Shown: in pieces, positions 23,931 to 33,661 of the stretch | Numbering within the stretch: position 1 is the stretch's first letter | How the letters are laid out: each line of letters starts with the position of its first letter | DNA from: Paraburkholderia terricola | GTDB taxonomy: Bacteria > Pseudomonadota > Gammaproteobacteria > Burkholderiales > Burkholderiaceae | DNA: 64,000 nt | Direction: 5' to 3' | Assembly: GCF_900142195.1 (NCBI RefSeq) | Contig: NZ_FRAB01000006.1 | Coordinates: forward strand, 62,001 to 126,000 | Notes under the pieces: model-generated | Seen by the model: only the letters and a program-made list of their open reading frames with translations | Databases searched by the model: none | Told to the model about the DNA's origin: nothing | Made by a program: the position numbers and the translations under genes

Positions 23931-24688
23931 CCCAATCACGCGCACCGCGCCGCAAGGCTGCGACCGTTGCAGGCGCGGCGGCGGAGCAGATCGGCCTGAA
24001 CTTCGAGACGCCGGACGACATCGTCTGCGGCGTCGACGAAGCAGGGCGTGGACCGCTAGCCGGTCCGGTCGTCGCGGCGGCGGTGATTTTCGACCCGTCC
24101 AAACCGATGATCCGCGGCCTCGACGATTCCAAGGTCCTCACCGCCAAAAAGCGCGAGGAACTGTACGACAAGATCGTCGATCGGGCGCTCGCTTACTGCA
24201 TCGCTTCGGCAACGGTCGAGGAAATCGATACGCTGAACATTCTGCACGCCACCATGCTGGCGATGAAGCGCGCCGTGGAGGGCCTGTCGGTCGCGCCGAC
24301 GCTCGTCAAGATCGACGGCAATCGCTGTCCGACGCTGAGCATTCGCAGCGAAGCGGTGATCGGCGGCGACGCGCTCGTCAAATGCATTTCGGCGGCGTCG
24401 ATTCTTGCCAAGGTCACGCGTGACCGCATGCTGCTCGAATTGCACCAAACGTATCCGGTCTACGGCTTCAACGCCCATGTCGGCTACAGCACGCCGCAGC
24501 ATCTCGCGGCGCTGCGCGAGCACGGGCCGTGCGAGCATCACCGGCGCTCGTTCGCGCCGGTGCGCGAAGCGCATCTGCGCTTCGGCACGGGTGTGCCGCT
24601 GCCGGCGGGCGACGTCATCCTGCCCGCCATGCTCGACGATGATGCCCTGCTCGACGACGACGCTTTCGGTGAACGCAGCGGCGCGTAA
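23927..24688 (+). CDS. rnhB: Ribonuclease HII
   Basis: Cleaves RNA in RNA-DNA hybrids and initiates removal of misincorporated ribonucleotides. The 253-residue product has [19 protein letters not shown] with catalytic Asp37 and Glu38. Further acidic residues lie in LDDSKVL and KIDGNRCP, and the family C-terminal helix is present. The N-terminal 25 residues and the acidic tail ([11 protein letters not shown]) are extra to the core. It starts at GTG overlapping lpxB by GTGA. lpxB-rnhB linkage is common in proteobacteria. Confidence 0.96.
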   Translation: MTQSRAPRRKAATVAGAAAEQIGLNFETPDDIVCGVDEAGRGPLAGPVVAAAVIFDPSKPMIRGLDDSKVLTAKKREELYDKIVDRALAYCIASATVEEIDTLNILHATMLAMKRAVEGLSVAPTLVKIDGNRCPTLSIRSEAVIGGDALVKCISAASILAKVTRDRMLLELHQTYPVYGFNAHVGYSTPQHLAALREHGPCEHHRRSFAPVREAHLRFGTGVPLPAGDVILPAMLDDDALLDDDAFGERSGA

Positions 24689-24756
24689 TCGACCAACTCG
24701 TGGGCGTGGCCAGCACGTCGCCCGCTAATCGCTCATCCTTACTGTCTTCGCTGCCT

Positions 24757-25542
24757 GTGAAAGCCATCACCTCGCGGGACAATCCGCTCTACAAGCGCCT
24801 GAAAGCACTGGCCGGTTCGACGCATCAGCAGCGTCGCGGCGGCCACGCGCTGCTCGAAGGGTTTCATCTCGCAAGCGCCTATCTCGACGTCGCCGGGCAG
24901 CCGGAACTGTGCATCGTCACGGATGGCGCGCTGCGCCATGACGAAGCGCAGGCGATCGTGTCGCGCGTCGACGAGCATCGCCTTGTCACGCTGCCGGATG
25001 CGTTGTTCGGGCAACTGTCGAATGTCGTGCACGGCGTCGGCATTCTGCTGCTGGTCGAGAAGCTCGATACGCCTTTGCCGGAAAAGGTCGCGCAAACCTG
25101 CCTCGTGCTCGACGGCGTGCAGGACGCCGGCAACGTCGGCTCGATTCTGCGCAGCGCGGCGGCCGCCGGCATTCAACAGGTATTTTGTGCGCCCGGCACG
25201 GCGTACGCGTGGTCGTCGAAAGTACTGCGCTCGGGCATGGGCGCGCACTTCCTGTTGCAGATTCACGAAGACGTGGAAGCGCAAGCGCTGATCGAGCGTC
25301 TTGCGATACCCGTCGTGATCACGGATTCGCACGGTGCCGAGGCGATCTACGACTGCGATCTGAGCGGACCGCTTGCCTGGGTGTTCGGCAACGAGGGGGC
25401 GGGCGTCTCGCAGGCATGGCGCGACGCGGTCTCGTTGCGGGTGACGATTCCGCAGCCAGGCGGCATGGAGTCGCTGAATGTGGCGGCTGCGGCGGCTGTC
25501 TGCGTGTTCGAACAGTGCCGGCAGCAGCGCGGCCGCGCGTGA
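24757..25542 (+). CDS. TrmH/SpoU-family RNA 2'-O-methyltransferase
   Basis: Predicted SAM-dependent RNA methyltransferase of the SPOUT (knotted) class, acting on rRNA or tRNA; the exact nucleotide is not known. The 261-residue protein has an N-terminal substrate-binding domain (KAITSRDNPLYKRLKALAGS). The three SpoU motifs are DGVQDAGNVGSILRSAAAAG, VFGNEGAGVS and IPQPGGMESLNVAAAAAV. I chose GTG 24757 since the family starts MKAITSRDNP. An in-frame GTG at 24700 would add 19 residues; neither start has a strong ribosome-binding site. It converges with ppsR. Confidence 0.9.
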   Translation: MKAITSRDNPLYKRLKALAGSTHQQRRGGHALLEGFHLASAYLDVAGQPELCIVTDGALRHDEAQAIVSRVDEHRLVTLPDALFGQLSNVVHGVGILLLVEKLDTPLPEKVAQTCLVLDGVQDAGNVGSILRSAAAAGIQQVFCAPGTAYAWSSKVLRSGMGAHFLLQIHEDVEAQALIERLAIPVVITDSHGAEAIYDCDLSGPLAWVFGNEGAGVSQAWRDAVSLRVTIPQPGGMESLNVAAAAAVCVFEQCRQQRGRA

Positions 25543-25587
25543 GCCGGGAATCCCGGCGCCGCGCGCATTTCAGGCGCAACCGAGCGA

Positions 25588-26403
25588 TCAATAAGCCGAT
25601 CGCTCGAGCTTGATCTCCTGCAGGATCGTGGTCGCGATCTCCTCGATCGACTTATGCGTCGACGACAACCACTTGATGCCTTCGCGCCGCATCATCGCTT
25701 CCGCTTCGTTGATCTCGTAACGGCAGTTTTCCGGCGCGGCGTACTTGCTGCCCGGCCGGCGCTCGTTGCGGATCTCCGAGAGCCGCTGCGGATCGATCGA
25801 CAAACCAAACATCTTCTGCCGATGCGCCAATAGCGGCGTAGGCAGCTTGCCGCGCTCGAAATCTTCGGGAATCAACGGATAATTCGCCGCTTTCACGCCG
25901 TACTGCATGGCGAGATAGAGGCTCGTCGGCGTCTTGCCGCTACGCGATACGCCGACCAGGATCACGTCGGCGTCGGCGAGATTGCGATTCGATTGACCGT
26001 CGTCGTGGGCGAGCGAGAAATTGATCGCCTCGATGCGATTCTTGTATTCCTCAGTGTCCGCGTTCTGGTGGCCGCGACCCATCGCGTGACTCGATTTCAG
26101 CTCCAGTTCCTGTTCGAGCGGCTCGACGAAGGTCTGGAACATGTCGAGCACGAGCGCGTTCGAGCCTTTGACGATCTGATTCGACGCGCTGTCCACCAGC
26201 GTCGTGAAGACGATCGGACGGCGGCCGTCCTGCTGGATCGCTTCGTTGATCTTTTCGAGCGTGGCATATGCCTTTTCCGTCGAGTCGACGAAAGGCACGC
26301 GAACCAGGCGGAATTTCTGGTCGAACTGGGAGAGGATCGAATGCGCGAAAGTTTCGGCAGTGATCCCGGTACCGTCGGAGACGATGAATACGGTGGGCGG
26401 CAT
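25588..26403 (-). CDS. ppsR: PEP synthase regulatory protein (kinase/pyrophosphorylase), DUF299 family
   Basis: Bifunctional regulator that inactivates PEP synthase by ADP-dependent phosphorylation of an active-site threonine and reactivates it by Pi-dependent removal. The 271-residue protein starts [17 protein letters not shown] and has the P-loop-like motif GVSRSGKT at 151-158. The open frame runs upstream to 26646, but the family N-terminus fixes ATG 26403. It is divergent from its target ppsA. A 9-bp inverted repeat (CGAGCGATC at 25581-25589 and GATCGCTCG at 25598-25606) covers its stop and may help end transcription from both sides. Confidence 0.96.
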   Translation of the reverse strand: MPPTVFIVSDGTGITAETFAHSILSQFDQKFRLVRVPFVDSTEKAYATLEKINEAIQQDGRRPIVFTTLVDSASNQIVKGSNALVLDMFQTFVEPLEQELELKSSHAMGRGHQNADTEEYKNRIEAINFSLAHDDGQSNRNLADADVILVGVSRSGKTPTSLYLAMQYGVKAANYPLIPEDFERGKLPTPLLAHRQKMFGLSIDPQRLSEIRNERRPGSKYAAPENCRYEINEAEAMMRREGIKWLSSTHKSIEEIATTILQEIKLERSAY

Positions 26404-26930
26404 CAGTGGGGCTGGGAACGTGAGCGGAAATGAGCGCTCGAAGGAAACATCGCTGCGTTGAGTTCGCTGCACGGTGGCTGACCGGAAACTGCAGCGGCGT
26501 CGATGCAGCGCGCCGTGGGCACCGCAATCGCTCCCGGATGGCAACGGGGCCTCGCAAAGCCCGCCGGCCGGTCCAGGACGCGGTTCGAGGCGCAATTCTC
26601 GGCCGACTGTCACATTTTGAGAGTCGGCACGGTAGAATAGCGGCAACCTGTTGGATAAGCAATTGCAGGCGATTGGCGCCTAACTTACCGCGAATAGCCG
26701 GTCAACGCCTTGCTTTCGGCCGTAACCTGCGCCGAATAGGGCGGATCGATCGGTAAATTCGTCCAATCGTCTTCTACGTCGTGCATCTGGTGTTTCGAGC
26801 GCCCCTCGGCAACTTGCAGCGATTGCTTCTCCAACAGGTTGTGCAAGACGCGAGGTCACGCTTCCAATGAGCGTCTCGCGTTCAAGCCCACTTGCACAGC
26901 CGTGAATTTCTTTCACACTTAGGGGCTTGT
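26404..26930. promoter_or_regulatory. Divergent ppsR-ppsA intergenic region
   Basis: Apart from an upstream open extension of ppsR with no family similarity, this 527-base stretch holds no gene I recognise. It must contain promoters for both genes. TAGAAT at 26633-26638 is a possible -10 box toward ppsA, but I see no well-spaced -35. An AGGGG ribosome-binding site precedes ppsA at 26921-26925. Confidence 0.4.
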
Positions 26931-29336
26931 ATGACTAACGCAGTTACCGTCGCAAAGGACAAGGCGTATGTAGTTCCGTTCGAACAGTTGCGGATGACCG
27001 ATGTGGAGATTGTCGGCGGCAAGAACGCGTCGCTTGGCGAGATGATCAGTCAGCTCGCTGAAGCCGGCGTGCGTGTGCCGACCGGTTTTGCCACCACGGC
27101 GCTGGCTTTCCGTGACTTCCTGCATCACAACAATCTGACCGAACGCATCGCCAAACGTCTCGAAACGCTCGACGTCGACGACGTGAAGGCACTCGCCGAA
27201 GCGGGCAAGGAGATCCGTCAATGGATCGTCGACGCGCCGCTGCAGCCGCAGCTCGAGGCTGATATCCGCGCGGGTTTCGACACCCTGCAAAACAGCTCGC
27301 CCGAAGAGCTCTCGTTCGCCGTGCGTTCGTCGGCCACGGCTGAAGACTTGCCGGACGCATCGTTCGCGGGTCAGCAGGAAAGCTACCTCAACGTGGTCGG
27401 CATCGACGACGTGCTCGATCGCATGAAGCACGTGTTCGCGTCGCTATATAACGACCGCGCTATCTCCTATCGCGTCCACAAGGGTTTTACTCACGCCGAA
27501 GTCGCGTTGTCGGCGGGCGTGCAGCGCATGGTGCGCTCGGACGTCGGCGCAGCGGGCGTGATGTTCACGCTGGATACGGAATCGGGCTTCAAGGACGCCG
27601 TCTTCATCACGTCGAGCTACGGTCTGGGCGAAACGGTGGTGCAGGGCGCGGTCAATCCGGACGAGTTCTACGTCTACAAGACCACGCTCGCCCAAGGCAA
27701 GTACCCGATCATCCGCCGCTCGATCGGCTCGAAGCTGATCAAGATGGAATTCACGAAGGCCGGCGAAGAAGGCCGCGTGAAGACCGTGGACGTGCCGCAC
27801 GAGCAGCGCAACCGCTTCTCGATCACCGACGAAGACGTCATCGAACTCGCGAAGTACGCCGTCATCATCGAAAAGCACTACCAGCGTCCGATGGACATCG
27901 AGTGGGGCAAGGACGGCCGCGACGGCAAGATCTTCATTCTGCAGGCGCGTCCGGAAACGGTGAAGAGCCAGGCCACGGGCAAGGCCGAGCAGCGCTTCAA
28001 GCTGAAGGGTCAATCGAACGTGCTGGCAACCGGCCGCGCGATCGGCCAGAAGATCGGCGCGGGTCCGGTGCGCGTGATTCACGATCCGTCGGAAATGGAC
28101 CGCGTGCAGCCGGGCGACGTGCTGGTCGCCGACATGACCGACCCGAACTGGGAGCCGGTGATGAAGCGCGCATCCGCGATCGTCACGAATCGTGGCGGGC
28201 GGACCTGCCACGCGGCCATCATCGCGCGTGAGCTGGGCGTGCCGGCCGTGGTCGGCTGCGGCGACGCCACCGACGTGCTGAAGGAAGGCGCGCTCGTCAC
28301 CGTGTCGTGCTCGGAAGGCGACGAAGGCAAGATCTACGACGGCCTGCTGGAAACCGAAATCACCGAAGTGCAGCGCGGCGAACTGCCGCCGATCCCGGTG
28401 AAGATCATGATGAACGTCGGCAATCCGCAACTGGCCTTCGACTTTTCGCAACTGCCGAACGCTGGCGTGGGGCTCGCGCGGCTCGAGTTCATCATCAACA
28501 ACAATATCGGCGTTCATCCGAAGGCGATTCTCGAGTATCCGAACATCGATCAGGACTTGAAGAAGGCTGTCGAAAGCGTGGCGCGCGGTCATGCATCGCC
28601 GCGCGCGTTCTACGTCGACAAGCTGACCGAAGGCATCGCGACGATTGCCGCGGCGTTCTATCCGAAGCCCGTCATCGTGCGTCTGTCGGACTTCAAGTCG
28701 AACGAGTACAAGAAGCTGATCGGCGGTTCGCGCTACGAGCCGGACGAAGAAAACCCGATGCTGGGCTTCCGCGGCGCGTCGCGCTACATCGCCGACGACT
28801 TCGCCGAAGCGTTCCAGATGGAATGCATCGCGCTGAAGAAGGTGCGTGAAGAAATGGGCCTCGACAACGTCGAGATCATGGTGCCGTTCGTGCGCACGCT
28901 GAAGCAGGCGGAACGCGTGGTGGGGCTGCTCGCGAAGTACGGCCTCAAGCGCGGCGAAAACGGCTTGCGCCTGATCATGATGTGCGAAGTGCCGTCGAAC
29001 GCGATTCTCGCCGAGGAATTCCTGCAATTCTTCGACGGTTTCTCGATCGGTTCGAACGATCTCACGCAGCTCACGCTCGGCCTCGACCGCGACTCCGGCA
29101 TGGAACTGCTGGCGGTCGATTTCGACGAACGCGATCCGGCGGTCAAGTTCATGCTCAAGCGCGCGATTGACACCTGCCTGCGCCTCGACAAATACGTCGG
29201 TATTTGCGGCCAGGGTCCGTCGGATCATCCGGACTTCGCGCAATGGCTGACCGATGAGGGCATCAAGTCGATCTCGCTGAACCCGGACACGATCATCGAG
29301 ACGTGGCAGCAACTGGCGAAGTCGTCGAAGAAGTAA
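26931..29336 (+). CDS. ppsA: Phosphoenolpyruvate synthase
   Basis: Makes phosphoenolpyruvate from pyruvate and ATP for gluconeogenesis. The 801-residue product has the N-terminal ATP-grasp part ([28 protein letters not shown]) and the swivelling phosphohistidine domain with active-site His427 in [14 protein letters not shown]. The C-terminal TIM barrel follows, with the [17 protein letters not shown] and [10 protein letters not shown] blocks. ATG 26931 is preceded by AGGGG; an extension to 26892 is possible but unlike relatives. It is divergent from ppsR, which controls it by phosphorylation. Confidence 0.98.
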   Translation: MTNAVTVAKDKAYVVPFEQLRMTDVEIVGGKNASLGEMISQLAEAGVRVPTGFATTALAFRDFLHHNNLTERIAKRLETLDVDDVKALAEAGKEIRQWIVDAPLQPQLEADIRAGFDTLQNSSPEELSFAVRSSATAEDLPDASFAGQQESYLNVVGIDDVLDRMKHVFASLYNDRAISYRVHKGFTHAEVALSAGVQRMVRSDVGAAGVMFTLDTESGFKDAVFITSSYGLGETVVQGAVNPDEFYVYKTTLAQGKYPIIRRSIGSKLIKMEFTKAGEEGRVKTVDVPHEQRNRFSITDEDVIELAKYAVIIEKHYQRPMDIEWGKDGRDGKIFILQARPETVKSQATGKAEQRFKLKGQSNVLATGRAIGQKIGAGPVRVIHDPSEMDRVQPGDVLVADMTDPNWEPVMKRASAIVTNRGGRTCHAAIIARELGVPAVVGCGDATDVLKEGALVTVSCSEGDEGKIYDGLLETEITEVQRGELPPIPVKIMMNVGNPQLAFDFSQLPNAGVGLARLEFIINNNIGVHPKAILEYPNIDQDLKKAVESVARGHASPRAFYVDKLTEGIATIAAAFYPKPVIVRLSDFKSNEYKKLIGGSRYEPDEENPMLGFRGASRYIADDFAEAFQMECIALKKVREEMGLDNVEIMVPFVRTLKQAERVVGLLAKYGLKRGENGLRLIMMCEVPSNAILAEEFLQFFDGFSIGSNDLTQLTLGLDRDSGMELLAVDFDERDPAVKFMLKRAIDTCLRLDKYVGICGQGPSDHPDFAQWLTDEGIKSISLNPDTIIETWQQLAKSSKK

Positions 29337-29461
29337 AGTGCGCGCCATGCATGCCGTTTTCAGGCGGCATGCAGGGCGAGCGGCGCACCCGGCCGAGCGC
29401 GTGTCAGGCGCCTGTTAAAGCTTATTGCACCGCTCGGTAAAATGCACCCGCTTCGTGCTAT

Positions 29462-29489
29462 AAACACCCCGGTAGATCCGGGGTGTTTT
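29462..29489 (+). terminator. Rho-independent terminator between ppsA and nfeD
   Basis: AAACACCCCGG and CCGGGGTGTTT form an 11-bp stem around TAGAT, followed by one more T. It lies about 125 bases after ppsA and only 18 bases before the nfeD start, so it could also act as a leader attenuator. A second palindrome without T-tract (GCATGCCG ... CGGCATGC) sits just after ppsA near 29350-29372. Confidence 0.75.
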
Positions 29490-29506
29490 GCTTTGTGGAG
29501 GTCGAC

Positions 29507-29968
29507 GTGGCGCCAGCGGGATGGTTCTGGTGGGTCGGGGCGGGTGTGCTTGTCGTGCTGGAACTGATCAGCGGCACGTTCTATCTGCTCATGATCGCGT
29601 TGGGCTTTGTGGCGGCTGCCATCGCGCACCTCATGGGCGCCGCCGCCGACGCGCAGTTCGCGCTGGCGGCCGGCGTGGCGCTCGCCGCGGTGCTGTTGCT
29701 CCGGCGCTCCGGTTTTGGCCGCAGAACGCGCAAGGAGGCGTCGAAGAACCCGGACGTCAATCTGGACATCGGTCAGACGCTGAGCGTGCCGGCGTGGCAC
29801 GAGCGCCGGGCGCGCGTCGATTATCGCGGCGCGGCATGGGACGTCGAACTGGCCGCGGGCGAGCCGGAAGACGCGCAGGTCTACGAGATCACGGAGCTGC
29901 GCGGCAGTTGTCTGATCGTCGTGGCGAGCCCGCATGCGAGGCGCAAGCAAAAGGCGACGGCGACCTGA
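29507..29968 (+). CDS. NfeD-family membrane protein
   Basis: Partner of SPFH/stomatin proteins in membrane quality control. The 153-residue protein has two to three hydrophobic segments (about residues 5-65) and then a soluble OB-fold domain of the NfeD C-terminal type (GQTLSVPAWHERRARVDYRGAAWDVEL). It is the short (NfeD1b) form without a protease domain. The start is GTG 29507, supported by TGGAGG five bases upstream. The SPFH gene follows 47 bases later, the standard pairing. Confidence 0.9.
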   Translation: MAPAGWFWWVGAGVLVVLELISGTFYLLMIALGFVAAAIAHLMGAAADAQFALAAGVALAAVLLLRRSGFGRRTRKEASKNPDVNLDIGQTLSVPAWHERRARVDYRGAAWDVELAAGEPEDAQVYEITELRGSCLIVVASPHARRKQKATAT

Positions 29969-30015
29969 ACGTTTGCAATGCACACAACGATTCGAACAAG
30001 AACCGGAGGACATTA

Positions 30016-30948
30016 ATGGATTCGACCATCATCGGGGCGGTGTTTTTAGTCATCGTGATCGTGCTGGCGGCGCAGACCATCAAGATCGTGCCGCAACAGC
30101 ATGCGTGGGTGCTGGAGCGGCTCGGCCGCTATCACCGCACGCTGACGCCGGGCTTGAGCTTCGCGTTTCCCTTCGTCGACCGGATCGCGTACAAGCACAT
30201 CCTCAAGGAGATTCCGCTCGAAGTGCCGAGCCAGGTCTGCATCACGCGTGACAACACGCAGTTGCAGGTGGATGGCGTGCTGTATTTTCAGGTTACCGAT
30301 CCGATGAAGGCCTCGTACGGGTCGAGCAACTTCGTGTTCGCGATCACGCAGTTGTCGCAGACCACGCTGCGCTCCGTGATCGGCAAGCTGGAGCTCGACA
30401 AGACGTTCGAGGAGCGCGACTTCATCAACCACAGCATCGTGTCGTCGCTGGATCAGGCCGCGGCGAACTGGGGCGTCAAGGTGTTGCGCTATGAAATCAA
30501 GGACCTCACGCCGCCCAAGGAGATTCTTCACGCGATGCAGGCGCAGATCACCGCCGAGCGCGAGAAGCGCGCGCTGATCGCGGCGTCCGAAGGGCGCAAG
30601 CAGGAGCAGATCAACATCGCCTCGGGCGGCCGTGAAGCGTCGATCCAGAAGTCCGAAGGCGAACGGCAGGCCGCGATCAACCAGGCGCAAGGCCAGGCGG
30701 CGGCGATCCTGGCGGTGGCCGAAGCCAATTCGCAGGCGATTCAGAAGATCGCGGCGGCAATCCAGTCGAATGGCGGGATGGAGGCGGTGAACCTCAAGGT
30801 GGCGGAACAATACGTGAACGCGTTCGCGAACCTGGCGAAGCAGGGCACGACGCTGATCGTGCCGGGCAATATGTCGGATATGAGTTCGATGATCGCCTCG
30901 GCGCTGACCATCGTGAACAAAGGCAAGGGCGCGACCGACGTGCGGTGA
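30016..30948 (+). CDS. qmcA: SPFH-domain (stomatin/QmcA-like) membrane protein
   Basis: Membrane-anchored scaffold of the stomatin/prohibitin family, thought to organise membrane proteases such as FtsH. The 310-residue protein has one N-terminal membrane segment (STIIGAVFLVIVIVLAAQTI), the SPFH domain (QQHAWVLERLGRYHRTLTPG onward, to about residue 190) and a C-terminal coiled region rich in Ala, Gln and Glu. GGAGG lies eight bases before the ATG. It forms an operon with the upstream nfeD-type gene. The symbol follows the E. coli family member and is by homology only. Confidence 0.88.
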   Translation: MDSTIIGAVFLVIVIVLAAQTIKIVPQQHAWVLERLGRYHRTLTPGLSFAFPFVDRIAYKHILKEIPLEVPSQVCITRDNTQLQVDGVLYFQVTDPMKASYGSSNFVFAITQLSQTTLRSVIGKLELDKTFEERDFINHSIVSSLDQAAANWGVKVLRYEIKDLTPPKEILHAMQAQITAEREKRALIAASEGRKQEQINIASGGREASIQKSEGERQAAINQAQGQAAAILAVAEANSQAIQKIAAAIQSNGGMEAVNLKVAEQYVNAFANLAKQGTTLIVPGNMSDMSSMIASALTIVNKGKGATDVR

Positions 30949-30998
30949 GTTCGTCGCGGGTGAGCCTGTCAGTGCACGGCTTGGTCCGCAGAAAAAAG

Positions 30999-31028
30999 AA
31001 TGGCCCGCGCGGTGTGCGGGCCATTTTT
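30999..31028. terminator. Bidirectional terminator between the SPFH gene and smpB
   Basis: AATGGCCCGC (30999-31008) pairs with GCGGGCCATT (31016-31025), followed by TTT and preceded by an A-rich run. It lies between convergent genes and can serve both. Confidence 0.88.
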
Positions 31029-31068
31029 CATTGAGCGCCTGCTTGTGGCGCCCGTCGTCAAGCCTGGA

Positions 31069-31515
31069 TCAGCTCGGCGAGCGCATCAGGCGCGCCTTCT
31101 CGCGCTCCCAATCGCGTTTCTTCTCGGTTTCGCGTTTGTCGTGCTGCTTCTTACCCTTGGCGAGACCGATTTCGCATTTGACGCGGCCGCCCTTGTAGTG
31201 GAAGTTCAGCGGCACGAGCGTGTAGCCGCGCTGCTCGACCTTGCCGATCAGCTTGCTGATCTCCTCGCTGTGCAGAAGCAGCTTGCGCGTGCGCACGGGG
31301 TCCGGGTGGATGTGGGTCGAGGCTTCGGGCAGCGGGCTGATGTGCGTGCCGATCAGGAACAGTTCGTTATTGCGGATAACGACATAACCCTCCTTGATCT
31401 GGCCGCGCCCGGCGCGTAGCGCCTTGACCTCCCATCCTTCGAGCACGAGCCCTGCTTCATAGCGTTCTTCGACCGAGTAGTCGTAGAAGGCTTTTCTGTT
31501 GTCGATGATGCTCAT
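31069..31515 (-). CDS. smpB: SsrA (tmRNA)-binding protein SmpB
   Basis: Binds tmRNA and brings it to stalled ribosomes for trans-translation. The 148-residue protein has the conserved N-terminal segment [19 protein letters not shown], the core [19 protein letters not shown] and the basic C-terminal tail ([13 protein letters not shown]) that inserts into the mRNA channel. No tmRNA gene is present in the window. It is divergent from ratA across a short gap holding a perfect palindrome. Confidence 0.97.
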   Translation of the reverse strand: MSIIDNRKAFYDYSVEERYEAGLVLEGWEVKALRAGRGQIKEGYVVIRNNELFLIGTHISPLPEASTHIHPDPVRTRKLLLHSEEISKLIGKVEQRGYTLVPLNFHYKGGRVKCEIGLAKGKKQHDKRETEKKRDWEREKARLMRSPS

Positions 31516-31538
31516 GAATGGAAAGTGCCCAACTCGTT

Positions 31539-31554
31539 TAAAATCACGATTTTA
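31539..31554. promoter_or_regulatory. Perfect palindrome in the smpB-ratA divergent promoter
   Basis: TAAAATC-AC-GATTTTA has two perfect 7-bp arms. Either arm gives a TAAAAT-like -10 element, so the site may simply be two back-to-back promoters, or an operator. It is 23 bases from the smpB start and 61 from the ratA start. Confidence 0.4.
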
Positions 31555-31615
31555 GCAAAGCGGGGCAAGGAAAGCCCGCGGCGCTTGTCCACCCTTGCCA
31601 CGTGCTGTTCAATTT

Positions 31616-32053
31616 ATGGCAGATGTCCAGAAAACCGTGTTGATCCGCCATTCGGCGGAACAGATGTTCGACCTCGTTACCGACGTCGCCGATTACCCCA
31701 ACTTCCTGCCCTGGTGCGGAGGCGTCGAAATCCGCCGCCAGGACGAAACCGGCATGGAGGCGAAGATCGATATCAACTTCAAGGGCATCAAGCAGCATTT
31801 CGCCACGCGTAACAGCATGGAGCGGCCCACACGCATCGATATGGAATTCGCGGACGGCCCGTTTCGCAAATTCACCGGTTTCTGGCGCTTCACGCCGTTG
31901 CGCGCCGACGCCTGCAAGATCGAATTCGCGCTGCACTACGAATTCACCAACATCATTCTCGAGAAGATCATCGGACCGGTGTTCAATCACATCGCCAATA
32001 CCTTCGTCGAATCGTTCGTGAAGCGCGCCGACCAGCGCTACGGTAAGGCATGA
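31616..32053 (+). CDS. ratA: RatA-family START-domain protein (SRPBCC superfamily)
   Basis: Member of the RatA/Coq10 START-domain family. In E. coli RatA is reported to bind 50S subunits and block 70S assembly; Coq10 relatives help ubiquinone function. The 145-residue product has the typical opening VQKTVLIRHSAEQMFDLVTD and the central DYPNFLPWCGGVEI segment. ATG 31616 fits the family start; the open frame reaches seven codons further. It overlaps ratB by four bases. The toxin label is historical and uncertain. Confidence 0.92.
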   Translation: MADVQKTVLIRHSAEQMFDLVTDVADYPNFLPWCGGVEIRRQDETGMEAKIDINFKGIKQHFATRNSMERPTRIDMEFADGPFRKFTGFWRFTPLRADACKIEFALHYEFTNIILEKIIGPVFNHIANTFVESFVKRADQRYGKA

Positions 32054-32382
32054 GCGCGCGGCTGTCGATCGAAGTCTGCTACGCGAGCGCCACTGAGCAG
32101 ACGCTGATCGCGGTTGATTTGCCGCGGGGCGCGACGCTGCGGCAGGCGATCGAGGCGAGCGGCATCCTGCAACGCTACCCGCGGATCGATCTCGACACGC
32201 AGAAAGTCGGCGTGTTCGGCAAACTCAAGCCGCTCGATACGGTGCTTGCCGACCACGATCGCGTCGAGATTTACCGGCCGCTGCTGGTGGATCCGAAGGT
32301 GTCGCGTCAACGGCGCGTCGAAAAGACGCGCAAGGCGGGCTCGATCGAGGGCCGCCGCTGGCAGAACAAGGATTCGCGTTAG
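32050..32382 (+). CDS. ratB: RatB/RnfH-family ubiquitin-like protein
   Basis: Small beta-grasp protein of the RnfH/UPF0125 family. Its role is not settled; it is paired with ratA in many proteobacteria. The 110-residue product has IEVCYASATEQTLIAVDLP at the N-terminus, the VGVFGKLKPLDTVLADHDRV core and a basic C-terminal tail (RQRRVEKTRKAG). Translation probably couples to ratA through the ATGA overlap. It converges with the downstream transporter gene. Confidence 0.88.
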   Translation: MSARLSIEVCYASATEQTLIAVDLPRGATLRQAIEASGILQRYPRIDLDTQKVGVFGKLKPLDTVLADHDRVEIYRPLLVDPKVSRQRRVEKTRKAGSIEGRRWQNKDSR

Positions 32383-32412
32383 ACCGGTCCGCGGCGCCTG
32401 CCGCGCCCCGCC

Positions 32413-33402
32413 TCAAGGCGCCGCGATCCTTGCCTCGTCCCGCGCCTTGTCCCCAAGCGACGCCGCCCCGGACGAATCATCATCCGCATGCTGGCGCACC
32501 GACCAGCAGACCCCCGCCACCAGCAGCAAAATCGCCGCGATTTCCAGCGGACGCGGCAGGCGCTGATCGTAAATGAACGCGTAGAGCAGCGCGAACAGCG
32601 TCTCGAACACGATCATCTGACCCGAGAGCGTCAGCGGCAGTCGTTTCGACGCGGCGTTCCACAGCCCGTTGCCGAGCCACGACGCGCCGACGGCAAGCCC
32701 GAGATTCAGCATCCAGAAGGTATGCCAGCGGCCGTCCGCGAGTTCGCCTTGCAGGCCGTCCGACGGCAGCACGCCGATCACGAGCCACAGCGCCGCGCCG
32801 AGCGCACCCGTCACCACGCCCCACAGCACCGACCATTCGTTGCCGCTGAAATGCGTCTGACGCTGCAGGTAGCGGGTGTTTTCGACCGCGAACCACGTCC
32901 AGCATCCCAGCGCGCCGACTGCGCAGGCGAGTCCGATGAGCCTGGTGGCGACGCTCGCCGGCGTGCCGTCCGCGACCGTGAACACGTCGACATTGATGCA
33001 GCCGATGCCCGCCATCACCATCGCGAGCGGCCATGCGAGGCGGGCGAGCGGCACCGCGCCGCGATCGCGCCGGCCGAGCAGCGTGACCGTGACGGGCAGC
33101 ACGCCGACGATCAGCGACGCCGGCGCGATGCCAATCAGATGGACGGCCGCTGTCAGCAGCAGGTAGTAGAGCAGGTTGCCGACCACTGCGAGCTTGACGA
33201 GCGCGCCGAGATCCTCGCGAGTGAGGCGCGTGACGAGCGAGCGCATTACCGGCAGCGCGGCGGCCAGCGAGACGAGGCCATACATCGTGTAGCGCCCGGC
33301 AGAGAGCAGCAGCGGCGAAAAGTCGGGCAGCACGCGCGGCACCAGAAACACCATGCCCCATAAGGCTCCAGCCATCACTCCATATGCCACACCGCGCTGC
33401 AT
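32413..33402 (-). CDS. EamA/DMT-family membrane transporter
   Basis: Predicted inner-membrane exporter of the drug/metabolite transporter superfamily; the substrate is unknown. The 329-residue protein has about ten hydrophobic segments in two EamA-like halves, with the start MQRGVAYGVMAGALWGMVFL typical of the family. A cytoplasmic tail (DDDSSGAASLGDKARDEARI) ends the protein. It stands alone on the minus strand between ratB and guaB; the gap to guaB is 259 bases. Confidence 0.85.
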   Translation of the reverse strand: MQRGVAYGVMAGALWGMVFLVPRVLPDFSPLLLSAGRYTMYGLVSLAAALPVMRSLVTRLTREDLGALVKLAVVGNLLYYLLLTAAVHLIGIAPASLIVGVLPVTVTLLGRRDRGAVPLARLAWPLAMVMAGIGCINVDVFTVADGTPASVATRLIGLACAVGALGCWTWFAVENTRYLQRQTHFSGNEWSVLWGVVTGALGAALWLVIGVLPSDGLQGELADGRWHTFWMLNLGLAVGASWLGNGLWNAASKRLPLTLSGQMIVFETLFALLYAFIYDQRLPRPLEIAAILLLVAGVCWSVRQHADDDSSGAASLGDKARDEARIAAP

Positions 33403-33607
33403 CGACTACCCCTGCCGGAAAGACTCGAATGGTCGGCAGAATAGCCCGGTGGCGGCGGGGCGTCTTGTTCAATTCTGCATTCGGCGCCGATGCGCCCGAA
33501 CGCGCAAACGAAACCCGATCGAACCCGAGCCGAACAGCAAGGCGAAATCGCCGCGCCCAAAGTCACGAAAAAAATCGGCGGAAACTCGCTAAGCTGCTGT
33601 TCGTGCA

Positions 33608-33635
33608 GTGAAAACCAGGAGGTATCGCGTATAAT
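33608..33635 (+). promoter_or_regulatory. Likely sigma70 promoter of guaB
   Basis: A perfect TATAAT at 33630-33635 lies 26 bases before the guaB ATG, with a weak -35-like GTGAAA at 33608-33613 (16-base spacer). The leader would be about 20 bases, with TAGGAT as ribosome-binding site. Confidence 0.6.
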
Positions 33636-33661
33636 TCGCTTTTGCGCCTATAGGATTTGCC

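Noticed and set aside
27444-29348. 634-codon minus-strand open frame opposite ppsA
   Set aside because: Shadow frame of a highly expressed, codon-biased gene.
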